Part shown: positions 23,033-36,111 of the stretch, piece by piece
Layout of the letters: the number at the start of each line of letters is the position of its first letter
Numbering within the stretch: the stretch's first letter is position 1
Assembly (NCBI GenBank): GCA_022453515.1
Contig: JAJNNY010000022.1
Coordinates: 434,001 to 498,000, forward strand
Direction: 5' to 3'
Length of the DNA stretch: 64,000 bases
Origin: Astrocystis sublimbata
Taxonomy: Eukaryota; Ascomycota; Sordariomycetes; Xylariales; Xylariaceae
Notes under the pieces: generated by a model
The model's input: the letters and a program-made list of their open reading frames with translations, nothing else
Database searches by the model: none
Told to the model about the DNA's origin: nothing
Made by a program: the position numbers and the translations under genes

Positions 23033-24020
23033 ATGGCCACCATGGCACCGAAGCTCTCCTCCCTCCGACACCTCGCCGTGCAGACGTGCAGAAACGCCAT
23101 CGTCAGCCCCAAATATGCAGTCGCCTCACAACTACCGTCACGGCACGATTTCCAAGCCCGACCCCGAGCCGACACCCAAAGCGCAGTACGAGATCCGAGC
23201 TCAAGCTCTGGAATCTCGAGCACCAACTTCAACTTCGCCTCCCGCGCCTTCAGCACAACGAACAGCCCACCCCTCTCCAAATCCGTCAACCTCCCACCGC
23301 GTCCCAAGCCGCCGCCCGAGTCGGAGCTCGAGGAGTCCTTTCTCAAGGGCAGTGGGCCCGGCGGTCAGAAGATCGTGCGTCTCTCCTCTCCTCCTCTCTT
23401 CCTCCCCTTTCTAACCTTACCTTCTTTCCCCCTAATCAATCAACCCTCCTCCTCCCTCCCCTCCACATACACAATCATCGCAATTAGCTGTTCCAATCAC
23501 TAACTAACTAACTAATCCCTCCCCCCCCCACCAACAGAACAAGACAAACTCCGCCGTCCAACTCAAGCACACCCCCACCGGTCTCGTGGTGAAATGCCAA
23601 GAGACGCGCTCGCGGAGCCAGAACCGCAAGATCGCCCGCCAGCTCCTCGCCGACAAGCTCGACGACATGGCCCGCGGCCACGAGTCCCGCTCCTCCGTCG
23701 TCCGCGACTTCAAGCGCAAGAAGCGCGCCAGCTCCGCCAAGAAGAGCCGGAGGAAATATCGCAAGTTGGACGAGGCCAAGGGACTTGGAGCTACTGCTGA
23801 AGAGGAAGGAGAAGAAGGAGAGGAGGCGGAGGAGGCGGAGGAGGCGGAGGAGGCGGACGAAGAAGGAGAAGAAGAAGAAGGGCAAGAGGCAGACGAAGCA
23901 CTGGATGAGCAGAACGATGACGTCGTCCCTGAAGACGCGCACAAGGATCAAGTCCGCGGTCATAGCCAAGACGAAGTTTCCAATAATACCACGCTCCATA
24001 GGAGACAGGATACGGTATGA
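23033..24020 (+). CDS. Mitochondrial class I release-factor-like GGQ protein
   Basis: Predicted mitochondrial protein with a peptidyl-tRNA hydrolysis domain, in the family of yeast Rso55 and human MTRFR (C12orf65). These act on stalled mitoribosomes and lack codon-recognition domains. Exons 23033-23374 and 23538-24020 sum to 825 nt (274 residues) in frame. The N-terminal ~75 residues are Arg/Ser/Ala-rich with almost no acids, as in a mitochondrial presequence. The catalytic motif GSGPGGQ has GGQ at residues 110-112, and the intron falls two codons later (KI | NKTNSAVQL). The helical tail is very basic (SRSQNRKIARQLL, RDFKRKKRASSAKKSRRKYRK), as needed for ribosome binding. The unusual part is a long acidic Glu/Ala-rich extension after about residue 190, partly coded by a GAGGCG-type repeat. 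Start at GCC ACC ATG upstream of a second in-frame ATG. Confidence 0.9.
23815..23882 (+). repeat. Coding purine-rich repeat (Glu/Ala tract)
   Basis: Tandem GAGGCG(GAG) units and GAAGAAGGAG units, read in frame as alternating Glu/Ala then Glu/Gly. It lies in the C-terminal extension of the GGQ protein and is likely length-variable. Confidence 0.85.
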
Positions 24021-24508
24021 ATTAAAAGACTACTCAAATCCGAAGACGAACACTGAGCCGCTACCGTATTGGGCAGAATGCTTGATGCGGATTTGCTTCA
24101 CCATGCACTGATCACAAGTAACATTCCATCATCTCAACTGTTGAATTACGACAAAAAAATTCACATTACGCGCTAGACACCAGGAATGTGAAGATATAAT
24201 GATTAGCCTCGACTGAAGTTGTCTACTCCATTGCGTGCAAAACATGAAAAGCTTCATAAAAACAGCACTTCATATTCTCTTTTGACCCGGGCCCCATTAT
24301 CTTTCTTGCATTCGTCACTTTTGGTAGATGCGAGGCTCGTCTAGGATACACTCGCGACAGCAGGAGCTCTGAGCCGACCATTGTTGTCTCTGAAGTCCCG
24401 GCAGGTTCGTCGAGGGCGTCTATTCGTCATGCATCGCAGCAGCTGATTGGATGGCTTCGTCAGACGTGGATCTGACATGTGAGAAGTTGACCAGCAAGAT
24501 TGCATACC
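24021..24508. other. Convergent intergenic region, 3' UTRs
   Basis: Lies between the stop codons of the GGQ gene (plus) and actin (minus). A/T-rich with a poly-A run near 24151 and several AATAAA-like stretches; no coding sequence. Confidence 0.5.
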
Positions 24509-26204
<1,696 letters not shown>

Positions 26205-28817
26205 TTTGATTACGTAGGTGACGAAGAAAGACTAGAGAAAGAGGAGAATCCGAGGTTTTGGTAGATGCTCAGGCGATAGTTAAACCGACAGAGCTATACA
26301 GAGGTGTTGGGAGTCGGGGTGTGGTGGTCTCGATGAGGTTGACTGCACAAGCAACAAGGAGGAAGGAGGATGATGTGGAAGGGTGAGTTCCAAGAGGTGT
26401 GTCGGGTCGACAAGATGTGTGGATGTGCCCCCCCGGCGGTGGCACTGGGCTACTTGTTGGCCTTTGCTTCTGGGGCCTCTGTCTTTGGCTGGTTTGGCTG
26501 GAGAGAGCGCAGCAGCCTAACCCGGAAGGGAAAAGGGAGGAACGACACGGCCTAGGACGACGAGGAGTGGTCAGCTTGTCGCTTGCCTGACGCCGCTGCA
26601 GCAGTGGGAAAGCAGTGGCCAGCCAGCTGTAAGCACCGAACGAAGCGGTGCGTTAGGTGCGCTTGCCATGCCACGACTGGATTGAGCGGTCATCGGGAGC
26701 CAGGAACTTGTGGGCCGGACAAAAAAGCGCCTGGCGGGGCTGGCGGGGGGCTTACAGCGGTGCAGCAGCGCTGCTTACACGGCTCCAGGGTCAGGTAGCC
26801 TGGAGTGAATAGGGCGGTATGCGATGTATCTGTGGCTGCGCTGCGGGTGTGGGGGTACCTCAGGCAGTGGGGCAGGTACCAGATAAGATGAGCGGGCAAG
26901 GCGAGCTGGCTTCCTCTTTGTTGGCAGATCGGTGTCGATGTCAACTGTCAACCTGGAAAGTGCAGCAGTATCACTCAACCTCCTTTTTTGTCTCTTGATA
27001 TTTTTGGGTTTGGCCCATCCAATACCTAAGCTTCCTACCAGCCCCTTTTATCACCATTCTTGAAGACCCCAAGCAGGTACGTACAACCACAATATTTGAC
27101 TGCCTGAAAGATACCTGTCATTCCTGCCAGCTTAGGCAGACATATAACAATAGGGGGCTGGAGGGCAACAGTCGTAATCCGATATCTTGGCTATTGTATA
27201 ATCGTGGCCTAACAACACCGATTATGCCTTGTTCTTATCATCAACTTACGTATGTATGTGAATGTGTACAACTTAGCATGTAGTCGTGCGGCAAAGTCAG
27301 TAAGAGGGCGTTTCGAAAATTGCACCTTTACCCTCGCTTCGGTTGTCTGCGAGGCACACTGCCTGAGGTCGTATCCAGCGATATCGAACAACGATGCACA
27401 CCTACACAACAAATCGGAGCTGTTGTTGTTGGTGCTGGTTTGAGATCGTGCTCGTGCGTTATACACCACATCTACATTACATCCGCCATGGCAGCCAGCA
27501 TTGGCAAACCAAGACAAAGCACTGAGCGGGACGCATCCACCCATCACTCGGCCATTTACCAACAGCCAACACCCGTCGGTCATCAAGCAAGCACGATTAC
27601 GTAGAAAGAGTACTGTGCCTAGGCGTAGCGCGCATGGCGAAGAAGTGCAAATATGTGACCATGCCCGTACGCGACGCCAAGCAGGCGGCATCGTTTGCTT
27701 TGCAGTCCAGCAAGTGGCTGGGGACCCGGAGCTCCAAACCACCTGGCACCTGGGCTCGCCTGGGCAGTCTTGCGTATGCGGGGGGAATGCCAACAACAAC
27801 CAACACCTCGACACGCAAACGTTGGGCAGCGTCTATCGATGCCGATGTGCATCAAACAACTAGATGCTCAGACGGATTCAAAAAGCCGATGCCTAAATCC
27901 AATTCTGTTTCACATGTTGTAATAGAAGGCTTACTATGACAATCGATAAAGAGCACGGTGCTGACAAGGTCAAACAAGTTGAGTGAGACGTAGTTATGCC
28001 GTCATTTTCCATCCCAAAGGATCCGAGCGACAGCAATCCAAGCGCCACCGCAAGTCTAGGTTAGGCACCTAGGTAGGTCTCGAATTTCCTACGGCATTAA
28101 CAGAGCTAACTTAAGGGGTCAAAGAAATGAGGGGTACTTACTTGGTATGAGGGGCACATAGCTAGCCTCTATTGGTAGGCAGATATTTCAACCCTGAAAT
28201 GGCGGGGCAATCCGAGCCAGCGCAACTCAAGGGCAAGATAAGATTAGATAACCTTGGCCTTCGATGAGGAAGGGGCTTGTTAAGAAGACGTAGATACGGC
28301 TTCAATGATGCATCAGTTCAAGATAGATTCAAGGCCAGCTTATTTTATAGTTTGTATGTTATAGAGCAATGCTCACCTTGTATGCAGGCAGGTAACAAAT
28401 ACTATTGATGTTGTTCCCACGAGCATTAATTGCCCCACTTCCATTTCTGTCACAGTAGTGAAGCTTCGCGAACCTTGGAGAACAAAATAGTCAAAGTCAG
28501 ACTAAGCCAAGGTTAGCAAATTTACAATACGGTAAAGCTTCTCTTGATTGATTGTCTTCATAGGTAACGAGAAACCGAAAGAGTTCTTTTCAACTACGAG
28601 TCACTTGTGAGAATCCAAGCTGCTGCCTTACGGATATCAGACATACCTAGTATCTAATAAAGAATAGAAGCTCGATTCGCGACTGTCGCAAAGCACATCA
28701 AGACTCGGAACTTACCTAGAGAGCAAAAGACATTTCAGGTTCAAGAACCACAATACACACAACCACCTTCACCACCAACCTAACAACCTATTCCCAAACA
28801 AACGAACCACCACCAAA
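26205..28817. other. Intergenic; divergent promoters of actin and FES1
   Basis: The left 300 bases are actin 5' leader and promoter on the minus strand. The stretch 26400-26800 is G-rich on the plus strand. A minus-strand frame at 27209-27814 and several plus frames lack coding character. The last 90 bases are an A/C-rich leader (ACCACCACCAAAATGGG) for FES1. Confidence 0.5.
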
Positions 28818-29579
28818 ATGGGCGACAAAAACCTCAACGACCTCCTCCGCTGGAGCATCGAAAACACACCCACAGGGGAGCCCTCCTCCACCCCCGACAC
28901 GTCCTCGGCGCCGCGCTCGACCCTGACCCCCGAAGCCCTGGCGTCCCTCATGGGCGGGCCCAGCGACGCGGACCTGATGCTGGCGAGCATGCAGCACATC
29001 GCCTCGGCCGACCCCGACATCACGCTCGACTCCAAGCTGACGGCCTTCGACAACCTCGAGCAGCTGATCGAGTCGCTCGACAACGCCAACCTGCTCTCCA
29101 AGCTGGGGCTCTGGACGCCCTTGCTCGCCTGCCTGGGGAACCCGGAGGCCGAGATCCGCGTCATGGCCGCGTGGTGCGTGGGCACGGCCGTGCAGAACAA
29201 CGAGCCGTGCCAGGAGCGCCTGGTCGCGCTGGGGGGCGTCGAGAGGCTTGTGCGCATGGCTGTGGGGAGGAGATTGCCGGCGGCCACGAATCAGCAGAAT
29301 GGGGACAGCAGCACGAATGGAGCTGCTGCAGAAGGAGGACCGCCGGAGAAAGAAGAAGGAGAAGGAGAAGAGACACAAAAGGTGCGCCGGAAGGCCATCT
29401 ACGCCCTAAGCTCTGCCGTCCGCAACTACCAGCCCGCCATGGACGTCTGCGCCGCTGAGCTCCGGCGGCAGGGGCAGGGCGGGCTTGTCGGCGACGAGGG
29501 GAAGAGTGTTGATGCGACGGATATGGATGCCGTCGATGTCGTGATTAGTGGGCTGAGGGAGCAGATCACGAGCGCGTGA
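28818..29579 (+). CDS. fes1: Hsp70 nucleotide exchange factor Fes1
   Basis: Cytosolic armadillo-type nucleotide exchange factor that releases ADP and client from Hsp70 (Ssa-type) chaperones; HspBP1/Fes1 family. Single exon, 253 residues, within the usual fungal range. Visible: the family N-terminus (NLNDLLRWSIENT), a Pro/Ser/Thr linker, then helical repeats (DSKLTAFDNLEQLIESLDNA, LLSKLGLWTPLLACLGN, EIRVMAAWCVGTAVQNN, LVALGGVERLVRMAV). The conserved RKAIYALSSAVRNYQPAM comes near residue 195. Between repeats lies an inserted Gln/Asn/Gly/Glu-rich low-complexity loop (about 155-190). Convergent with the uL5m gene, 460 bp between stops. Confidence 0.93.
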   Translation: MGDKNLNDLLRWSIENTPTGEPSSTPDTSSAPRSTLTPEALASLMGGPSDADLMLASMQHIASADPDITLDSKLTAFDNLEQLIESLDNANLLSKLGLWTPLLACLGNPEAEIRVMAAWCVGTAVQNNEPCQERLVALGGVERLVRMAVGRRLPAATNQQNGDSSTNGAAAEGGPPEKEEGEGEETQKVRRKAIYALSSAVRNYQPAMDVCAAELRRQGQGGLVGDEGKSVDATDMDAVDVVISGLREQITSA

Positions 29580-30039
29580 GCGAGCGTTACACGGTTTTAT
29601 GTTGTCCGTCTCGTCTGTACTGTTTGTTCATAGAAGGGTACAAGCACACAATTGGCTGGGGGTGTTCTACGGTGGGAAATAGATGAATGGATGGGCGGGC
29701 GGATGGGTTTGAACGGGTTGGTTGGTAGGAAATGCATTATATGGCGGTGTTCGGGTGTTTAGGTCAGGGATAAATAGATCGTTCGACTCCGGAAACTGGT
29801 AGAAAAGTCATGTTATGTCTGTTCAAGTATGACACGTATCGCGTCATTGCGAATCGTCTTTTATACGCACATATGTCACGCTGGTAGTATTATGGTATGG
29901 TACAGCATTTTATTACACCATCTGCATGATCGATGCGTAGTTTATACAGCTGAAGCAATGAGCTTGAGACGTACGCCTGATAGATATTGGAGCTTTCTAT
30001 ACATGGATCGTCTGATGCCAGGCGTGGCGCTTGCGACGC
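29580..30039. other. Convergent intergenic region, 3' UTRs
   Basis: Between the stop codons of FES1 and the uL5m gene. No gene seen; some GATG/GGGCGG low complexity near 29690. Confidence 0.5.
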
Positions 30040-31292
30040 TTAGTCTACAATCTCGCCGTGGAAAGGGATGCCTAGGGCCTTGCACAACAGCCTTGCGTGT
30101 CTGTCCGACTTGGCTGTAGTCTCTATAAAGATGCGGCAGCCAGGAATCATTTTGTTCGGGTAGTTCTAAGTAAACTGTCAGCAACGTAATACTTACCCAG
30201 CGATGCGAAAGGGGAGAGAACATCAACTTACAATAAAGGCGGCCTCCACCTCGGGGAAATGCTGCATATCTTGCGACTCGAGGCCGAATGCAAGGTTGCC
30301 CGTGCTGTCACCAGTGGTCCCTGATTACGAATTGTCAGTCAGCGTCGTTCTACACATCCGTCAAGCCTAGATGTTGGACTGACCTTGGACACCCTCCCAC
30401 TCCTTGATTTTAGGAAACACAAGCTGGACAGCCTTGTCAATGAACTCGTATGCCTGGTTTCCGAATATGCTGCACTTGACGCCGGTCCGGTCGCCCCTGA
30501 CGACACCCCATTGCGCCACGCTCGACTTGTTCGTTGTTATGGTCGGCCGCACGCCTGAGATGCTTTGCAGGACAGCACGGCTGACGATCAGGTGGTCTTC
30601 ATTCTTCTTGGCCTTGGGCACGTATATGGCTATATGCACGGCGCGGATCTCGGGGATGTTGCGCCAGTCGATGGTCTTCTCCATGGGGAACAGCACATCG
30701 GCACCGCGGGGCCCCCGCTTCGGACGGTTCTTCATGTACGGCGACGAGTCGTCCCACTCGCGAAGCCGTATGCGCTCGGGCCTTCTGGGCGTCCCAGGGG
30801 GCGTGTGCTGATACATCAGGGTCATTATGTCGGAGGCAATGGTGGACTGGTATGTCTGCTTGAGGCGGGGGAGGTTGAAGGGGCCGGGAACGAAGTCTCT
30901 GGCGATGGGGTCCGACGACGGTGGCGGCTGTACGGGGTGGAGCGGACCACGATAGTATTTCGGCGCACGGAACCGGTACCTAGGGCAGTTGTCAGTGCCT
31001 CTCTTGGTGCGCTCGGTGGCATGCGCAGGTTCTTGGCTGACCTTTCGTGCGGCAGCTCATGGCTTCGACTGCTGGCACGTTTGCGCGGGTCGACTATCTT
31101 GAGCCCATCCCGAGTGACGATGGGAGCCGCCAGACCGGACTCCAATTCAACATCTGGCGAGACAGCGGGCGAGCCCACCGTCGAGGCCTCGGTCGAGGCG
31201 TATCTCCGGAGGCCTGGTGTATATGGCCTCAGATGAGAGACGGAGCTCAGCAGCTGCCTCCCAGCACGTGGTACCTCGCGAATGGTGGCCAT
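30040..31292 (-). CDS. mrpl7: Mitochondrial large-subunit ribosomal protein uL5m
   Basis: Component of the mitochondrial large ribosomal subunit, homologue of bacterial L5 and yeast Mrpl7. Four exons on the minus strand: 31042-31292, 30384-30979, 30232-30320 and 30040-30165. They total 1062 nt (353 residues) and all junctions are in frame (for example HELPHER | YRFRAPKYY). The N-terminus MATIREVPRAGRQLLSSV...YTPGLRRYAST is a typical cleavable presequence. L5 signatures: IPEIRAVHIAIYVPKAKKN, LQSISGVRPTITTNKSSVAQW, RGDRTGVKCSIFGNQAYEF, and the L5 C-terminal region FGLESQDMQHFPEVEAAF. I chose the ATG at 31292 because it begins the presequence; an in-frame ATG 16 codons upstream (31340) is possible. 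The end is NYPNKMIPGC...PFHGEIVD. Confidence 0.95.
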
Positions 31293-33364
31293 TGTGTCCG
31301 CGTGCCCGCTGTATGGCTGGTTGAAGCGGGATATGCGCACGTGAATTCGGATCCCAACTGCTAGCCGCGAATGCGCCGCCTGTTACCCTGAGATCTTGAA
31401 ATTTCCCGAGCTCCCAGGTAGACGCCCGCTAAATACAAAGTCCGAAACCGACGATATACCTGCAAGCTAGGTGAAAAGTCGTGCTTAGGTAAGGCAAACC
31501 TACATCGCACTGTAGAATCCTAGATCGGTGCCCCTAGCACGCTAACAGCATATCGATAAGACGAGTCGATCTTGTTGGTACCTTGCGACATTGATTGCAT
31601 CACGGGCAGTATGAGATGGGGCTCTGTTTCTATTTCCACAGTACAGTAGTAGCGTACCTAGTATACCCACTATTAGGGCGAGATCACGAAGGTAGTCGGC
31701 CATGCTGAATGTGACTGCTGTACCATATCTCAATAATGACGCGTACCCAGAGAGCACACAGTGATTGAGTGTTCTAATGGTGACCTATGTAGATTTAATC
31801 TGTCCAATACATCCATGGTGAGTCTGCCTTTACTCGTACACAACGGCAACTCTAAACTTTGAATGTGTGGGGTGCACCGAGCTGACATCTATATCCGTGC
31901 AACTTACACGTACTACCTATATGTAGTACCTACATCAAGTGGTGATGGTCTATTTTGAGATAGCTAGATCCGACAGCTGACTTGGTCCGAAGTGCTGTGG
32001 TGCGGCTGACCATGCGAAGAAAGGGTCATTTTATATGGCTGCCTCGGCGCGAGCACCCATGTGGTTAGCTGTGGAATTCAGGAGGCAGCAACGGAATTGG
32101 ATTGATGATGAGAGCCGGATGGACTGCCCCAAGACCCCGTGCTATCGTGCCCATGAAGACCCCGTAGCCCGGGTCGGCCCACTGGCCACGGCAATTTGAG
32201 GGCCATAGACTTGAACTTGTGGTCATGCACGCACTCGTCAATCTGTGATTACAATAGCAATTTAGCTTTGAGTTTCATCACACACAAAGCATCTGTGTAC
32301 AGTGGTCTGTCTAATGCCAGGTGGTCTTGGGCAATCCAAAGGGGCTCAGGCGTGGGAGGGTGCAGTCCGGAGCTAAGTACCTACTGTACCTACCTCGACT
32401 TACATATGTACATGAGTGCACCCCATCCCTCCTTCCCAACCTTGGACCGATTCCACGCATCGGTTGCAACACCACCCAATCCAACGTCGCCGCCAACTTC
32501 TACACAAATTTCTAGCTGCCTGCCGAGCCTGCCTGCCTTCCTACCTACCCAAGGTACCTGCCCAGCCAATCTCGGCGACAGCCTATCAGCCTATCCGCCT
32601 TGCACGCCCCTCCCTCGACTGCGCTACCAATCCTAGGTAGCTGCTTCCCAATCTTCACGGAGCTAGCTTACCAAATAGGTACGTACCTGGCTTCGTTGGC
32701 CTCGGTTGGCGTTGTTCTCGCAGCGAGGCATCGAAACCACGACGGGATCTGGCTTCTACATAGTAGGTACCTAGGTACCTGCCAGATCCTCCTACCTGAT
32801 CCTCCGTCCCCTGAGTTCCAGACCCTGGAGGACGGGGCACCTCCCCACACAAGAACACGCCGCACCCTCGCATCTCGTCGTCGCAACCCCACTACCTCGC
32901 AGCCCGTCGAACACCGCTCCACCCCCAATCCACCTCCAACCCACCTCCACGAGCCCGCCGATCCAGAGAATAGGTACCAGCACACCACGATCCCGCCCAC
33001 GAGAGCTGTCATTCAACCACCGCCGCCTCTTATTTTTCCAGCCTACCCAGGGAAGCCAGCACTTAGCTGTGTCTAGCGGTGTATTCTTTTTTTCTCTTGT
33101 CGTTTTTCTCTTGCTATCTTTTTGCCATCGCGATTGCGACTTGCTCCCTCCACCAACATTGTCTATCTGCTGGCGGAACATTTATACCCTCCTTCTCGAG
33201 TCGCTCTTCTGGTTCCAATCCAGTCATGAAGCTGCATTGACCTCTCCAAGCTTCACACAACGTCCGAAGGGGGTAGCTTGCAAAACCTTAAGCGTTGGAT
33301 ATAGTGGAAAGCTGCCGCTTCGTCTCGTTGCTCATAGCCGGTCGCTTTCCGCCATCACTTCGTC
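31293..33364. other. Divergent intergenic region, uL5m and protease promoters
   Basis: No supported gene. It holds TAGGTAC/GTACCTAG palindromic low complexity (32546-32555, 32764-32780), and from about 32420 to 33060 the plus strand is very C-rich. A pyrimidine-rich stretch at 33085-33200 precedes the protease start. Confidence 0.5.
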
Positions 33365-36111
33365 ATGAAGGCTAGCGGATTGACGAGGAAGTTCCTCAGT
33401 CGGCGCGAGAAAGCCGAGCATCGCCGAGGCCGCTCATCCGATACTTCTCAGAAGGTTTGTTTACCATTGCGTTTGCTTGTCCACTCGTACATGCTAGGGA
33501 TAATTCCGCTGACGGCTTGCGCCTCCTCCTCTCTCTCTTTAGCAACGCCCATCATCTTCCGAGCTCTTCTTTTCCATCTTCAAATTCGACAACGGAAAGC
33601 GCACATCAAGAGACGGTGATGAAATAACACCACTACAAGAATTAGACGAAGCCAAGGTGAGTCGCGATTTGGCTCGGCTCTCTGCCGCACATGTCCTGAC
33701 AACGGTTTCCAACAGCTCGAAGAGGTTCGGCAGAAAGCCGCCAGCGTCGGCCTCGACGCCCAAAATCTACCCGACGAATACATCGTATATGCCCTTCGTT
33801 CCAAATATGCGTCCAATGACCCCGACAAAGCAATCGAGCTACTCAAAATCGGGCAAGCCTCGCTTTCCGGAGAGATATGCAAGTACAATTCAGCCACCCG
33901 CATGCTGGGTGCGGAGAACAGGGGAGGCGTCACCTGCTATCTCGATGCCCTGCTCTTTGCCATGTTCGCCAAACTTTCTGCATTCGAGTGCATGTTGGAA
34001 GCGGAGATACGCGACGACGAACCCCGGAAAAAGCTGGCTGTGCTACTTCGACTATGGGTAAACATGTTGCGAAGCGGGAAACTGATCGAGACGGACTTGG
34101 TGAATATCCCTTCACTTGAGACCATCACAAGCACCGCATGCTGACCAAACCCAGACCGAGCATATCCAAGCGGCCCTAGCTGAGTGTGGTTGGAAAGAGG
34201 CACAGGATCCAGAGCAGCAGGACACATCCGAAGCCTTTGCCTTCATTACGGAAACACTACAGCTACCGCTTCTTACATTGCAGGTCGACTTATTTCACCA
34301 GGGAAAGAACGATGATGCGGACCACAAGGTCGTGTACGAGAGATTGCTGAACCTTGCCGTCCCCCCTGATTCTGAAGGGAAGGGAGTCAAGTTGGAGGAT
34401 TGCTTGGAAGATTACTTCAACTCGCAAGTAGATGTGCATCGCGAGCGTCTGGACGAGAAGAGACCTAACGGTGGTCCGGATTCATTCCCACCCCCAACTT
34501 TCGTCGATAGCCCCGTGACGCCTAAAAGCACCATTCGCGTTGTTGAGCTGGACGGTTCCCAAGCGTCAACCCCACTAGCGACTATTCCAGATGCTTACTC
34601 TCACACTTTCCACGCGCCTGAGACCGGGCCGGGTCCTGATTCACAGTCCTCATCCAGCGCGCCCCAGCTGACTCTACGACCGCATCGCAGCCGTACTGAT
34701 AGCATTATACAAAGAGTGGTCATTAATGGACAAGAGCAATCCTCAGATACTGATACTGGAAGTCTGTTTCAAAGAGCTAAAAGGCAGGCATCAGTCGTAA
34801 AAGCTGTTACCATACCTGCCTGGCAATTTTTCAAGCTCATACGTATGTTTTCCTATCATCTTTTTTCAAGGATACAATCCTGACATGTTTGTAGCTTGGC
34901 ACTCTCCAGCAAATTCGAACCCACAGAGCGATCTGGAAGTAGCACGGCACTTTAATCAGAGACCTGTTGTTGGCATATGCCTCAAACGATATATGATGGA
35001 CAAGGACGGGGTCACGAAACGCCAGAACACGTACATCGATATACCCGACAGCCTTAGGCTACCACGGTTCATTGCGGGCGACAAGCATCTGGAAGAAGGT
35101 GGCCTCACAGCTGACTACAAGTTGGTACTTCAGTCTGTGATCTGCCATCGTGGAGATTCACTACATTCCGGACACTACATCTCATTTGCTCGTGTGGATC
35201 CCATACTCTTGACTGACAACCGGCGATGCGAGAAAGATCCCCCGCCCGACTACGAGGAGGCACAATGGGTCAAATTTGATGATCTGGAGAATGAGCGGGT
35301 CACCGCCGTCGATGACATCAAAGAATCTCTCAAGCAAGAGATGCCGTATCTTCTCCTTTATCAGATTGTGCCTATTGTCGACGTGGCAGCCAGCTCTATA
35401 GGAAGCATAGAGCCTGGCCCCCCAGCATACCATAACGGGACGCCAACAATAGTTACGGAAGACAACCTGCGACTGCAGGACTATGAGATGGTATCCCGTA
35501 AAACAAGCAGTTATTTTGACAACTCGAGCGGTATTCCCTCGGCGCCACCAAGTGTGCGCTTTTCGGTCGAAATGGATCATCCAGGGCGCCGTAGCTTTGC
35601 GGACGAAGACGGTTATCTCGGAGCCAATCGGCGCGCTAGCATCGCATACGGCGATATGATGGCATCTGACTCAGCCATAACCTCTGCCGATCCCTCACCT
35701 GCCGTTAGTCCCGGCGAGGGGACTACGGCTCAGAGGCTTAGCCGTGCAGCTGCGAGATTAAAGCCATCCAAGAGCCGACCACAGAGTCAGACAGGTGAGA
35801 CTCGAATCAGTCAAACAATGTCGCGGCTTGGGTTCATTAAGCCTAGCCGAGAGCCACTACGAGACTCAAATTATTCAAACCACTACGAGGACAATGAATT
35901 TGTTATTGTCAACGGTGTTTCCGACGGTTTGTCAAACGGTCTATCCAATGGCACATCCAGCGATCTGGAAAATGAAGGGACACCCCGGCTTTCATTCTCT
36001 AAAGGAAAAGAAAAGGAGCCGAAACAGAAGAAGAACAAGTCTAAAACACCTAATGACCGGCCGAAATCGAGCCACAAGAACGTCCCGGATCGGGAATGCG
36101 TCGTGCAGTAG
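33365..36111 (+). CDS. Ubiquitin-specific protease (USP/UBP family)
   Basis: Cysteine protease that removes ubiquitin from proteins; peptidase C19 family. Five exons, 33365-33454, 33543-33656, 33716-34099, 34155-34842 and 34895-36111, total 2493 nt (830 residues), all in frame. The N-terminus is basic (MKASGLTRKFLSRREKAEHRRGR). Residues about 80-120 (LPDEYIVYALRSKYASNDPDKAIELL) look like a UBA-type helical bundle. The Cys box is ENRGGVTCYLDALLFAMF with the nucleophile at about residue 142; it differs from the classic GNTCYxNS form. QDTSEAF follows. The His box is GDSLHSGHYISFARV (His about 519), followed by WVKFDDERVT-like residues and PYLLLYQIV. A long Ser/Thr/Pro-rich insert separates the two halves. 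The C-terminal ~260 residues are disordered and end in a Lys-rich tail. All catalytic elements are present, so it should be active. Confidence 0.93.

Noticed and set aside
27209..27814. Minus-strand 201-codon frame
   Set aside because: Cys/Arg/Trp-rich with no fold-like pattern or splice context; typical of a random frame.
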